Origin: Kutzneria viridogrisea
GTDB lineage: Bacteria > Actinomycetota > Actinomycetes > Mycobacteriales > Pseudonocardiaceae
Assembly (NCBI GenBank): GCA_014138725.1
Contig: JACJID010000003.1
Location: 1,116,001-1,180,000, forward strand
Length of the DNA: 64,000 nucleotides
Reading direction: 5' to 3'
Below are positions 1 through 7,678 of this stretch, piece after piece. Under the pieces are notes generated by a model that saw only the letters and a list, made by a program, of their open reading frames with translations, was not told where the DNA came from and did no database searches. A program made the translations under genes and the position numbers. The stretch's first letter is position 1. The number at the start of each line of letters is the position of its first letter.

Positions 1-1159
1 GGACCAGTGAGACCGAGCCCGCGGCGAATGCGGCGACGAACGCGAACACGTAGAAGCCCCACGGGTAGGCGATGCCCGCCGAGAGCAACCAACCCCCGAC
101 CAGCGGGCCGGTGATCGCGCCGAGCCGCCCGACGCCCGCGGCCCACCCGAGGGCGGTGGCGCGACTGTTCTGCGGGTAGACCCGCGCGACGTAGGCGTAG
201 ACGAGCACCTGGGCGCTGAACACGAAGGCGCCGGAAAGGAACACGGCCACATACAACCCGTACACCGGCAACCGCACGCTGAGCAGGGCCAGGAACAGCA
301 CGGCGGCGGCGAACCAGGCGATGGTGGGGCGGCGCAGCCCGGCCCGGTCGGCGACCCGCCCGGCGACCAGCAGGCCGACCACTCCGCCGAAGTTGAGCGT
401 GAGCAGCAGAGCCAGACCCGTGTCCATCGCGTACCCGGCCTGCCGCATGATCTCCGGCAACCAGGTGTTGAGGCCGTAGACCAGCACCAGGCCCATGAAG
501 GAGGTGACCCAGAAGGCCAGGGTGGCCAGCAGCACGCGGCCGCGGAACAGCGAGGCGACCGCCTCCGCGGAACGCACGGGCTGGCCGGTGGAACGCGACT
601 CGGGCAGGTGGCGCAACATCAGCGGCACCAGCACCAGTGCGGGCAGCGCACCGATCACGAACATGGCGTGCCAGCTCAGCTGCGGCAGCACCACCAGGCC
701 GAGCAGGGCGGTGAGCATCGCGCCGACGTGGTATCCGGTCATGATCGTCGTGGTGGCGCTGCTGCTGCGACCGCGGTCCGCGTAGTGCTCGCTGACCAGC
801 GTGATGGCGGTGGGCAGGCAGCCGCCCAGACCGAGCCCGGCCAGCAGCCGCAGTGCGCCGAACACCAACGCGGAGGGGGCCACCGCGCACAGCGCCGTGC
901 ACACCGAGAAGATCGCCACCGCGATGATCAGCGCCCGCCGCCTGCCGATGACGTCGGTGACGGTGCCGATGGCCAGCGCCCCCAGGGTCATGCCGACCAA
1001 TCCGGCGCTGGACACCAGACCGGCGGTCGCCGGGGTCAGCCCCCACACGTGCCCGGCCAGCAGCCCGGGCAGCACGGTGCCGAGCACCACGAGGTCGAAG
1101 CCGTCCAACAGCACGGCGGTCCAGCACAGCGGCAACACCCAGGAGCGGTCTGGTCTCAC
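1..1159 (-). CDS. MFS transporter, aromatic acid:H+ symporter type (3' end outside window)
   Basis: Inner-membrane secondary transporter of the major facilitator superfamily. The GTG start at 1159 is preceded by GGAGG six bases upstream. The N-terminus carries the DGFDLVVLGTVLP signature in TM1, which in characterised relatives (PcaK, BenK) marks the aromatic acid:H+ symporter family. A GRRR loop follows TM3, and alternating hydrophobic stretches continue to the window edge. 386 codons are visible of an expected 420-450, so the C-terminus lies to the left of the window. A near-perfect inverted repeat at 1170-1203 abuts the ribosome site and probably controls the gene. The substrate is probably an aromatic or other organic acid, but cannot be fixed from sequence alone. 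It runs the same way as the siderophore ATPase behind it, with a gap carrying its own operator, so it is likely a separate transcription unit. Confidence 0.85.
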   Translation of the reverse strand, partial: MRPDRSWVLPLCWTAVLLDGFDLVVLGTVLPGLLAGHVWGLTPATAGLVSSAGLVGMTLGALAIGTVTDVIGRRRALIIAVAIFSVCTALCAVAPSALVFGALRLLAGLGLGGCLPTAITLVSEHYADRGRSSSATTTIMTGYHVGAMLTALLGLVVLPQLSWHAMFVIGALPALVLVPLMLRHLPESRSTGQPVRSAEAVASLFRGRVLLATLAFWVTSFMGLVLVYGLNTWLPEIMRQAGYAMDTGLALLLTLNFGGVVGLLVAGRVADRAGLRRPTIAWFAAAVLFLALLSVRLPVYGLYVAVFLSGAFVFSAQVLVYAYVARVYPQNSRATALGWAAGVGRLGAITGPLVGGWLLSAGIAYPWGFYVFAFVAAFAAGSVSLV

Positions 1160-1169
1160 AGTGGCCTCC

Positions 1170-1203
1170 GTTCGCATAGCGCACAGCAATGCACTATGCG
1201 AAC
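1170..1203. promoter_or_regulatory. Inverted-repeat operator upstream of the MFS gene
   Basis: GTTCGCATAG (1170-1179) and CTATGCGAAC (1194-1203) are perfect reverse complements. The inner GCA/TGC also pair, giving 14-bp arms with one mismatch around a 6-base centre. It lies immediately 5' of the ribosome binding site of the transporter. The size and symmetry suit an IclR-, GntR- or TetR-type repressor. That it controls aromatic-acid uptake is inference. Confidence 0.6.
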
Positions 1204-1217
1204 GAGTGTAATCGCGG

Positions 1218-2030
1218 TCACGGCATGAGGACAGCCCTCTCCGCGCGTTGCCGTCGGGTGGGCACCACCATCGGCGTGTCCGACTCCGGGTCGGTCGCGA
1301 TCCGGCAGCGCAGCCCGAACACCTCCTGGACCAGTTCGGCGCTCATCACCTCGGCGGGCGGACCCTGCGCGGCGACCACCCCACCGGGCCGCAGCACGAC
1401 CAGGTGCGAGGCGTACCGGCACGCCTGGTTGAGGTCGTGCAGCACGGCGATCACGGTGTGCCCGTTGTCCTCGTGCAGGTCCGCGCAGAGGTCGAGCACC
1501 TCGATCTGGTGCGCGATGTCCAGGAAGGTGGTGGGCTCGTCCAACAGCAGGATCGAGGTCTGCTGGGCGAGCACCATGGCCAGCCACACGCGCTGGCGCT
1601 GGCCCCCGGACAGCTCGTCGACCACCCGGTCGGCCAACTCGTGCACCCCGGTGCGGCGCATCACGGCGTTGACCACGGCCTCGTCCTGCTCGGACCACTG
1701 GCGCAGCAGCCGCTGGTGCGGGAACCTGCCTCGCGAGACCAGGTCGGCGACGGTGATGCCGCCGGGCACCGTGGAGGACTGGGGCAGCAGGCCGAGCATG
1801 CGCGCCACCTCCTTGGAGCGGTACGAGGAGATGGCCTTGCCGTCCAGGTGCACCACGCCCTGCAACGGCTTGAGCATCCGTGCCAGCGCCTTGAGCAGAG
1901 TGGACTTGCCGCACGCGTTCGGCCCGATGATCACGGTGAAGGACCCGTCCGGGATTCGCACGCTCAACTCGGTGGCCACCACCCGGCTGTCGTAGGCCAG
2001 GGTGAGGTTCTCCGCCTGCAAGCGGGTCAT
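1218..2030 (-). CDS. Iron-siderophore ABC transporter ATP-binding protein (FecE/FepC family)
   Basis: Cytoplasmic ATPase of a Fe3+-siderophore importer, 270 aa. Walker A GPNACGKST is at about residues 36-44, Q-loop Gln near 84, signature LSGGQ at 140-144, Walker B LLLDEP at 161-166 and H-loop His near 198, so it looks fully active. The LLPQSSTVPGGITVADLVSRGR stretch resembles FecE/FepC proteins (established family knowledge). ATG 2030 was chosen over upstream in-frame starts because GGGAGA precedes it and the ORF then begins at the conserved first beta strand. It lies 28 bases behind the amidohydrolase, so the two are co-transcribed. No permease or substrate-binding protein gene is in the window; it must pair with components encoded elsewhere or left of the edge. 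Confidence 0.9.
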   Translation of the reverse strand: MTRLQAENLTLAYDSRVVATELSVRIPDGSFTVIIGPNACGKSTLLKALARMLKPLQGVVHLDGKAISSYRSKEVARMLGLLPQSSTVPGGITVADLVSRGRFPHQRLLRQWSEQDEAVVNAVMRRTGVHELADRVVDELSGGQRQRVWLAMVLAQQTSILLLDEPTTFLDIAHQIEVLDLCADLHEDNGHTVIAVLHDLNQACRYASHLVVLRPGGVVAAQGPPAEVMSAELVQEVFGLRCRIATDPESDTPMVVPTRRQRAERAVLMP

Positions 2031-2058
2031 CGTGTTGTCTCCCAAGCGACTTGCGTTG

Positions 2059-3612
2059 CTACTGGTTCTCCTGGCCCGCCACGTACGTGCGCAGGACTTC
2101 GATGTCACCGATACGCGAGGCCTCGACCACCCTCGGGTCCTCGGCCAGCACCGCGAAATCGGCGTGCTTGCCCGGCGCGATGCTGCCCAGCGACCGTTCC
2201 CAGTTGCAGGCGTGCGCGGCGTTGACCGTGTAGGCCCGCAACGCCTCCAGCACGCCGATGCCCTCGGAAGGACCGACCTTCAGCCCCCGCTCGGTGCGCC
2301 GCTCCACCATGAACTGGATCGCGCGCAGCGGGGCACCGATCGTCACCGGCCGGTCCGAGCTGCCGACCAGCGGCACACCGTGGTCGAGGAAGCCCCTGCC
2401 CCGGTATAGCCAGGGCGCCCGCGACTCGCCCATGATCGCCGCGTAGTCGTCACCGAGGTACCACAGGAAGTTCGGCTGCACCACGGCCGCCGCACCCACC
2501 GAGGCGAACCGGGCCAGTTGGTCGTCACGGACCAGCCCCGCGTGCTCGATCCTGTGGCGCGCAAGCGGTCGCGGGCAGATGCGCTGGGCCTGCTCCAGCG
2601 AGTCGAGCGCGAGGTCCACGGCCCGGTCGCCGATCGCGTGGATGGCCAGTTGCCACCCGGCGCGGTGCCCGTCGAGCACGACCTGCCTGAGCAACTCGGG
2701 CTCGTCGTAGAACTGTCCACTGTGGTCCAGACCGACGTACGGCTCGGTGAGGGCGGCGGTCCTGGCCATCATGCCGCCGTCGGTGAAGATCTTCAGCGCG
2801 CCGATGGACAGCCGGTCACCGCCGAACCCGGTGCGCAGCCCCAGGTCCAGCGCGCGCGGGATGTCGTCGGTGACGTGCGCCGCGACCGGGTGCAACGCGT
2901 TGCCCGCGACCATCAGCTGTACGCGCACGGGCAACCGGTCGGCGGCCAGCGCCGCCTGGTAGGCAGCCAGCTCGACCGGGCTGTGCGTGATCAGCCCGCC
3001 GCCGATGCCCGCTTCGGCGCAGGCGGTGACGCCCTCGGAGCGACAGGTCCGGGCCGCGTGCTCGATCGCGTCGACCAGTTCGCTGATCGAGTACGGCTGG
3101 CGCAGCTCGCGGACCGCGGCCATACCGCTCTCCGCCAGCAGCCCGTCCTCATGACTGGTCCCCTGCGGCAACTGGGCGAGCACCGCGCTGTTGACCACGC
3201 AGGCGTGCCCCGAGTTGTGGCTGACGATCACCCTGCGCCCACCGCTGACCGAGTCGAGTTCGGCGGCGGTCAGATGGCGGCCGTAGGGGCGCTGGTCGTA
3301 GCCGGCGATGTCCACCCAGTCGGTGCCCGGCGCGTCCCGGATCACCGCCAGCGCCTCGGCCAGGCTCTCGCACGCCGCGATGCTGACCGTGCACGCCTTG
3401 AGCCCGGCCCAGGCCAGGTGCACGTGCGCGTCGATGAACCCGGGCAGCACCGTGGCCCCGCGCAGGTCGACCACCTCGCGCGCGGGCAGGTCGGCGATCT
3501 CCTCGTCCAGGCCGAGCACCCGGCCCTGCCAGACACCGATCTCCCGCGCACTCGGCCGATCGGTGTCGAGCGTGAGGACGTCGGCGTTGACCAACCGCAA
3601 GTCGAGCTTCAC
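2059..3612 (-). CDS. Amidohydrolase, YtcJ/NfdA type (amidohydrolase_3)
   Basis: A 517-aa metal-dependent amidohydrolase of the composite-domain TIM-barrel type. An N-terminal beta-sandwich segment leads into GFIDAHVHLAW, with metal ligands His63 and His65. Later come HRIEHAG and GSSDRPV, which supply further ligands. The family includes N-substituted formamide deformylase and many enzymes of unknown substrate. The GTG start at 3612 has GGAGA upstream. A 14/19 iron-box match lies at 3656-3674 directly in front, and the siderophore ABC ATPase follows, so the gene is probably iron-regulated. Because the locus also encodes an N-hydroxyornithine formyltransferase, a role in hydrolysing or deformylating a siderophore is attractive, but this is inference from context only. 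Confidence 0.85.
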   Translation of the reverse strand: MKLDLRLVNADVLTLDTDRPSAREIGVWQGRVLGLDEEIADLPAREVVDLRGATVLPGFIDAHVHLAWAGLKACTVSIAACESLAEALAVIRDAPGTDWVDIAGYDQRPYGRHLTAAELDSVSGGRRVIVSHNSGHACVVNSAVLAQLPQGTSHEDGLLAESGMAAVRELRQPYSISELVDAIEHAARTCRSEGVTACAEAGIGGGLITHSPVELAAYQAALAADRLPVRVQLMVAGNALHPVAAHVTDDIPRALDLGLRTGFGGDRLSIGALKIFTDGGMMARTAALTEPYVGLDHSGQFYDEPELLRQVVLDGHRAGWQLAIHAIGDRAVDLALDSLEQAQRICPRPLARHRIEHAGLVRDDQLARFASVGAAAVVQPNFLWYLGDDYAAIMGESRAPWLYRGRGFLDHGVPLVGSSDRPVTIGAPLRAIQFMVERRTERGLKVGPSEGIGVLEALRAYTVNAAHACNWERSLGSIAPGKHADFAVLAEDPRVVEASRIGDIEVLRTYVAGQENQ

Positions 3613-3655
3613 AACCCAGTCTCCGTCCCGTCCGGCACGTTCAGCTCCAGGTTGG

Positions 3656-3674
3656 TCAGCCTAGCCTTACCTAT
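3656..3674. promoter_or_regulatory. DtxR/IdeR-type iron box upstream of the amidohydrolase-ATPase unit
   Basis: Read on the minus strand, ATAGGTAAGGCTAGGCTGA matches the IdeR/DtxR consensus TTAGGTTAGSCTAACCTAA at 14 of 19 positions (counted by eye). It is 44 bases upstream of the amidohydrolase start, a normal operator distance. Binding of an iron-loaded IdeR/DmdR protein would repress the amidohydrolase and ABC ATPase in iron-replete cells. Confidence 0.65.
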
Positions 3675-3737
3675 CCTCGTTTGCCTTGCCCCACAAGGGT
3701 TCCGGCGGCACCGAGGGCTGGGCCACTCGGCCGCGCC

Positions 3738-3947
3738 TCACTCGCCCATCTGCTCGCGCAGGCTGCGCGGCCGCAGATCGGTCCAGTGCGACTCCACGTA
3801 GGCCAGGCAGGCCTCCCGCGTGTCCTCACCGAACACCTGCCGCCAGCCCGCGGGAACGTCCACAAAGGACGGCCACAGCGAGTGCTGGTCCTCCTCGTTG
3901 ACCAGCACCAGGTAGCGGCCGTCAGGATCCTCGAACGGATTGGTCAT
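3738..3947 (-). CDS. MbtH-like NRPS accessory protein
   Basis: A 69-aa MbtH-family protein, hidden inside a longer open frame whose upstream part is not conserved. It starts [10 protein letters not shown], contains [12 protein letters not shown] with the invariant SLWP, PAGW, and then HWTDLRP, all hallmarks of the family. MbtH proteins bind and activate adenylation domains of nonribosomal peptide synthetases. It lies 34 bases behind the ornithine monooxygenase in the same direction and is surely in the same transcript. No NRPS gene is present in this window, so its partner enzyme must be elsewhere on the chromosome. Confidence 0.93.
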   Translation of the reverse strand: MTNPFEDPDGRYLVLVNEEDQHSLWPSFVDVPAGWRQVFGEDTREACLAYVESHWTDLRPRSLREQMGE

Positions 3948-3981
3948 GACCCGATCCTGTCTCTGTGTGCGGCAAGCGGGC

Positions 3982-5328
3982 TCAGCGCACACCCAGCACG
4001 CTGGCCACGCGGTCCTGCCTCGGCACGGTGGCGATCTGCCGCGTGGCGACCACCGATCCGAGGATCTGCCCCGCGCGCACCGCCGTGTTGGACAGCAGCG
4101 AGGAGGTGATGCCGTGGCTGTGCTCGGTGCCGCCCTGCAGGAAAACCCCGGCGCGCAACTGCGGCGCACCCAGCACGCGGTAGTCGCGGCCGACCTTGGG
4201 ACGGCGCTGCTCGTCGAACTGGCACAGCGCGGCCGCGGGGCCGAGCAGGGAGAGCGGATCGGCGGGGCGGTAGCCGGTCGCGTACACGACCACGTCCGCC
4301 TCGAGCACCGTGGAACCGTTGCCCACCAAGGACTCCACGGTGACTCTCACGTGTTCGCCGGTGTCCACCAACTCGGCGACCCGGGAGATGTTGAACATCC
4401 GCAGGCGCTGCACGCCGAGCACCTTCTCCCGGTACACCCTGCGGTACAGCTCCTCGATCAGGTCGGTGTCGACCACCGAGTAGTTGGTGTTCGCGTGGTA
4501 GTCGACGAGCCTGCGCTTGACCTCGTCGGGCGCATCGTAGAAGTCGTCCACGGCGGCCGGGTCGAAGATCCGGTTGGCGAACGGGCTGTCGTCGGCCGGG
4601 CTGTAGCCGTAACGGCCGAACACCGAGCAGACCTGGCTACGCGGGAAGCGCTCGTGCAGCAGGGCGGTGACCTCGGCCGCGCTCTGCCCGGCCCCCACCA
4701 CTACGAAGCGGGTCGGGTCGGTCTCCCCGAACGCGGCGAGCCGGTGCAGCATCTCGCTGTTGTGCCACACGCGTTCACCGCTGGTGACGCCGGTGGGAAG
4801 GCTGGGCCGCAACCCCGTTGCCAGCACCAGGTTGCGCGCGCGGTAGGTGGCCTGCTCACCGCCGTCGAGGCTCGCCGTCACGTCGAAGTACTCGACCGCG
4901 CCCGCCCGGGTGACGGGGCTGACCGCCACGACCTCGCTGCCGTAGGACACCAGGTCGTCCACCATCGCGGCGGCCCACTCGAAGTACTGGTGGAACTCAA
5001 CCCGCAGCGGGAACAGGTTCTTGTGGTTGATGAAGTCCACGAGCCTGCCGTTGCTGTGCAGGAAGTTCAGAAAGCTGAAGGAACTGGTCGGGTTGCGCAT
5101 GGTGACCAGGTCCTTGAGGAAGGACACCTGCATGGTGGCGTCCTCCAGCAGCATGCCCCGGTGCCAGCCGAACCTCGGTTGACGCTCCAGGAACTGCGCG
5201 GTCACCGGTTGCGTGGCCGCCGCGTTGTGCTCGGTCAGCGCGATTGCCAGCGCCAGGTTGGACGGACCGAAACCGACCCCGACGAGGTCGTAGACGGGAA
5301 CCTCGCCATCGGGCGCTAGCTGTGACAT
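3982..5328 (-). CDS. L-ornithine (or lysine) N-monooxygenase, siderophore biosynthesis
   Basis: FAD- and NADPH-dependent N-hydroxylating monooxygenase of the SidA/PvdA/IucD/CchB family, 448 aa. It makes the N-hydroxylated diamine used for hydroxamate iron ligands. The FAD-binding motif [10 protein letters not shown] is at about 17-26, an NADPH-binding GAGQSAAEV lies mid-protein, and the late ATGYRP motif is present. ATG 5328 was preferred to GTG 5352 because GAGGGGACAGGG precedes it. It is divergent from the formyltransferase and shares an iron box with it. The pairing with a formyltransferase favours ornithine as substrate, giving N5-hydroxy-N5-formylornithine as in coelichelin-type siderophores; this is inference from family knowledge. 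Confidence 0.93.
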   Translation of the reverse strand: MSQLAPDGEVPVYDLVGVGFGPSNLALAIALTEHNAAATQPVTAQFLERQPRFGWHRGMLLEDATMQVSFLKDLVTMRNPTSSFSFLNFLHSNGRLVDFINHKNLFPLRVEFHQYFEWAAAMVDDLVSYGSEVVAVSPVTRAGAVEYFDVTASLDGGEQATYRARNLVLATGLRPSLPTGVTSGERVWHNSEMLHRLAAFGETDPTRFVVVGAGQSAAEVTALLHERFPRSQVCSVFGRYGYSPADDSPFANRIFDPAAVDDFYDAPDEVKRRLVDYHANTNYSVVDTDLIEELYRRVYREKVLGVQRLRMFNISRVAELVDTGEHVRVTVESLVGNGSTVLEADVVVYATGYRPADPLSLLGPAAALCQFDEQRRPKVGRDYRVLGAPQLRAGVFLQGGTEHSHGITSSLLSNTAVRAGQILGSVVATRQIATVPRQDRVASVLGVR

Positions 5329-5373
5329 CCCTGTCCCCTCGGTGATCCCCACAACGGTGAAGGCTACCCTAAG

Positions 5374-5392
5374 TTAGGCAAGCCAGGCCTAA
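5374..5392. promoter_or_regulatory. DtxR/IdeR-type iron box between the divergent siderophore genes
   Basis: TTAGGCAAGCCAGGCCTAA has perfectly symmetric TTAGGC/GCCTAA ends and matches the IdeR consensus at 13 of 19 positions. It lies 46 bases 5' of the monooxygenase start and 74 bases 5' of the formyltransferase start, so one operator could control both directions. Confidence 0.7.
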
Positions 5393-5465
5393 CACCATAG
5401 AACCGGTGTGACCTTCACCGCCAGAGGGCTGGCGGGGTCCCCACCCCACAACCGAAGGAGTCTTG

Positions 5466-6413
5466 ATGCGGGTCGTCCTGTTCGGCTACCAGACCTGGGG
5501 GCACCGAACCCTCCAGGCGCTGCTGGACTCCGACCACGAGGTCGTGCTGGTGGTCACCCATCCGCGCAGCGAGCACGCCTACGAGAAGATCTGGTCAGAC
5601 TCCGTGGCCGATCTCGCCGCCGAGCACGGGGTACCCGCGCTGATCCGGGACCGGCTGGGCGACGAGGAGCTGATGAGCCGGCTCAAGGAGGTCGAGCCGG
5701 ACCTCATCGTGGCGAACAACTGGCGCACCTGGATCCCGCCGGAGATCTTCACCCTGCCCCGGCACGGCACGCTCAACGTGCACGACTCGCTGCTGCCCGC
5801 CTACGCGGGCTTCTCGCCGCTGATCTGGGCACTGATCAACGGCGAGCCCGAGGTGGGCGTCACGGCGCACATGATGGACGAGGTGCTCGACGCGGGCGAC
5901 ATCGTGTTGCAGCGCTCGGTCCCCGTCGGCCCCACCGACACCACCACGGACCTGTTCCACAAGACCGTGGACCTGATCGGCCCGATCACCGTGGACGCGC
6001 TGGACCTGATCGCGCAGGGCCGCACCGACTGGACCCCGCAGGACCGCAGCAAGGCCAGCTTCTTCCACAAGCGGTCCATTGAGGACTCGCGCATCGACTG
6101 GACCTGGACCGCCGAGGAGATCGAGCGGCTGGTCCGCGCCCAGTCCGACCCCTACCCCAACGCCTTCACCTACCACCGGGGCAAGCCGCTGCGGATCACC
6201 AAGGCCTCGGTCTCGCTCGCCTACTACGGGGGTACCCCGGGCCGGATCTTCATCCGCGAGGGCGACGGGGTGGTCATCGTCGCCGGGGTCGAAGCGCGCC
6301 GGGGCCGCAGCCGCGGACTGGTCATCGAGCGGGTCCGCACCGAGGACGGCACGGAGCTGCCCGCCACGGAGTACTTCCGCACCATGGGCGGCTACCTGAC
6401 CGCCCGGCCCTGA
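5466..6413 (+). CDS. N5-hydroxyornithine formyltransferase (Fmt-like, CchA type)
   Basis: A 315-aa protein of the methionyl-tRNA formyltransferase superfamily. The N-terminal formyl-transfer domain carries NVHDSLLP at 104-111, supplying catalytic Asn104 and His106 and the SLLP folate loop. LDAGD at 141-145 supplies the catalytic Asp. The C-terminal region (about 200-315) resembles the Fmt/ArnA C-domain. The start is ATG 5466, with GAAGGAG five bases upstream. It is divergent from the ornithine monooxygenase and shares its iron box, which argues for a siderophore role rather than tRNA formylation: it would put formyl on N5-hydroxyornithine using formyl-tetrahydrofolate. Confidence 0.88.
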   Translation: MRVVLFGYQTWGHRTLQALLDSDHEVVLVVTHPRSEHAYEKIWSDSVADLAAEHGVPALIRDRLGDEELMSRLKEVEPDLIVANNWRTWIPPEIFTLPRHGTLNVHDSLLPAYAGFSPLIWALINGEPEVGVTAHMMDEVLDAGDIVLQRSVPVGPTDTTTDLFHKTVDLIGPITVDALDLIAQGRTDWTPQDRSKASFFHKRSIEDSRIDWTWTAEEIERLVRAQSDPYPNAFTYHRGKPLRITKASVSLAYYGGTPGRIFIREGDGVVIVAGVEARRGRSRGLVIERVRTEDGTELPATEYFRTMGGYLTARP

Positions 6414-6478
6414 ACGCGGATTTCACTCAGCGCAGCACGAGAGTCTACATCGTGTAACCAAACGGTCGCGAAGATGGA

Positions 6479-6517
6479 GCTGCACCTGGCCTAGGGCTAT
6501 AAGTGGCCAGGTGCAGC
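6479..6517. repeat. 13-bp perfect inverted repeat overlapping a start codon
   Basis: GCTGCACCTGGCC (6479-6491) and GGCCAGGTGCAGC (6505-6517) are perfect reverse complements separated by 13 bases that include a TATAAG-like element. The right arm contains the GTG start codon at 6511 of the PfkB-like gene. It could be a protein operator, or an mRNA hairpin hiding the start codon if transcription begins upstream. No normal ribosome site is visible. Confidence 0.6.
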
Positions 6518-7413
6518 CCTCGCAGCAGGACACCCGCGTACTGGTCGCGGGGAGCGTGAGCCCCGACCACCAACTGGCCGCCGAATCGACGAGTCGATCG
6601 GTGGCCGGCGGCGGGCACGCGGGGCGCTGCGCGGCGACCCTGGCCAGGCTGGGCACGCGGCCGAGCCTGTTCTCCGCGGTGGGCGACGACCAGGAGGACC
6701 TCGAACTGGTCACCGAACTCGACCAGTTGGGCATCGACACCTCAACCCTGCTGACAGTGCCCGGTGCACGCGCCAACCAGGTGGTCATCCCGACCTTCTC
6801 CGGGCGCAGCTTCGTGCTGACCTCGCGAGACCCCGCTGAGCGCATGGGCATCGAGGAGTGCCGCCGACTGCCACCGCTGCGCCAGTTCGCCGCGGCCCTG
6901 GTGTGCGACCCCAGCGCGACCGTGATCCTCTGGACGCTCGCCGCTGCCCGGGCTGCGCGGGTGCCCACCGTGTGGAAGCCGACCGGCTTGTTCGCGAACT
7001 CGCCCTGGTTCCGCTCCGCGGCGGCCTCCGCCGACGTGTTGCAGCTCAACGCGAACCAGTACAGCGCGGCGTTCGGCCCGGATGCCGATCCTGGCCCCGT
7101 CAGGCAGTTGCTCGGCGTGGCCTGCCTGGTCATCACCGCGGGCCACAGCGGCGCGGTGGTGGTCACCGAAGAGGGCGTCGGCGAGTTCGAGGGCTACGAG
7201 GAGGAACTGCTCGATCCCGGTGCGGCGGCCGACGGGTTCGCCGCCGCGTTCACCGCCGTGATCGCCGTCTCGGCCGGTGTGGATCTCGCAACCAGGGCGG
7301 GATGCCTGGCGGGCACGATTCTCGCCGCCGAGGAACCTCTTCCTGACCTGGGAGAACTGCTGGACCGCGTGTTGCCGGACAGCAAAAACGTGAGGCGCGC
7401 CACACGCGACTGA
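6511..7413 (+). CDS. PfkB/ribokinase-fold protein with degenerate active site
   Basis: A 300-aa protein of the PfkB carbohydrate kinase fold. Visible landmarks are VLVAGSVSPDH near the N-terminus, GGGHAGRCAATLARLG (signature 1 region) and DPGAAADGFAAAF (signature 2 region). In active members these read roughly GG.GAN.A and DTTGAGD.F. Here the signature 1 Asn and the anion-hole glycines are replaced, although the presumed catalytic Asp is kept. The protein may be a sugar or nucleoside kinase with altered chemistry, or a non-catalytic binding protein. The GTG start lies inside an inverted repeat and lacks a recognisable Shine-Dalgarno. It is not obviously in an operon with the formyltransferase upstream (97-base gap). 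Confidence 0.7.
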   Translation: MQPSQQDTRVLVAGSVSPDHQLAAESTSRSVAGGGHAGRCAATLARLGTRPSLFSAVGDDQEDLELVTELDQLGIDTSTLLTVPGARANQVVIPTFSGRSFVLTSRDPAERMGIEECRRLPPLRQFAAALVCDPSATVILWTLAAARAARVPTVWKPTGLFANSPWFRSAAASADVLQLNANQYSAAFGPDADPGPVRQLLGVACLVITAGHSGAVVVTEEGVGEFEGYEEELLDPGAAADGFAAAFTAVIAVSAGVDLATRAGCLAGTILAAEEPLPDLGELLDRVLPDSKNVRRATRD

Positions 7414-7459
7414 CCTCGCCGAAGCGCCACCCAAACGGACAGAACGGACGGGCGGCCGA

Positions 7460-7473
7460 TCACAGTTCTGTGA
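7460..7473. promoter_or_regulatory. Palindrome TCACAGTTCTGTGA in the promoter region of the surface-protein gene
   Basis: Perfect 6-bp arms around a TT centre, 206 bases upstream of the next start codon in a 265-base intergenic gap. A second TCAAAACTGTCAC-like half site follows. It probably binds a dimeric regulator. A TATAGT hexamer near 7589 could be the -10 element of the downstream gene. Confidence 0.4.
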
Positions 7474-7678
7474 CGGCGTCCTCAAAACTGTCACCCCAAT
7501 TAGGGGTAGATCAACACGGGTCCTCACCCCCCAACAGACTACATAGAGTAGACCCCACTCACCCGTTCGGCCGTAGGTCACGTCCTCCTATAGTTCGCCG
7601 CGCCCTGGGGATCCGCGGCTGGGTTCACCGTCGTCTCCGCTTCCGCAGGCCCCATCCCTGACCATGATTCGAGGACTC

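Noticed and set aside
7664..7678. ATG 7664 as start of the surface protein
   Set aside because: Weaker upstream sequence; ATG 7679 has GAGGA at good spacing and gives a standard signal peptide.
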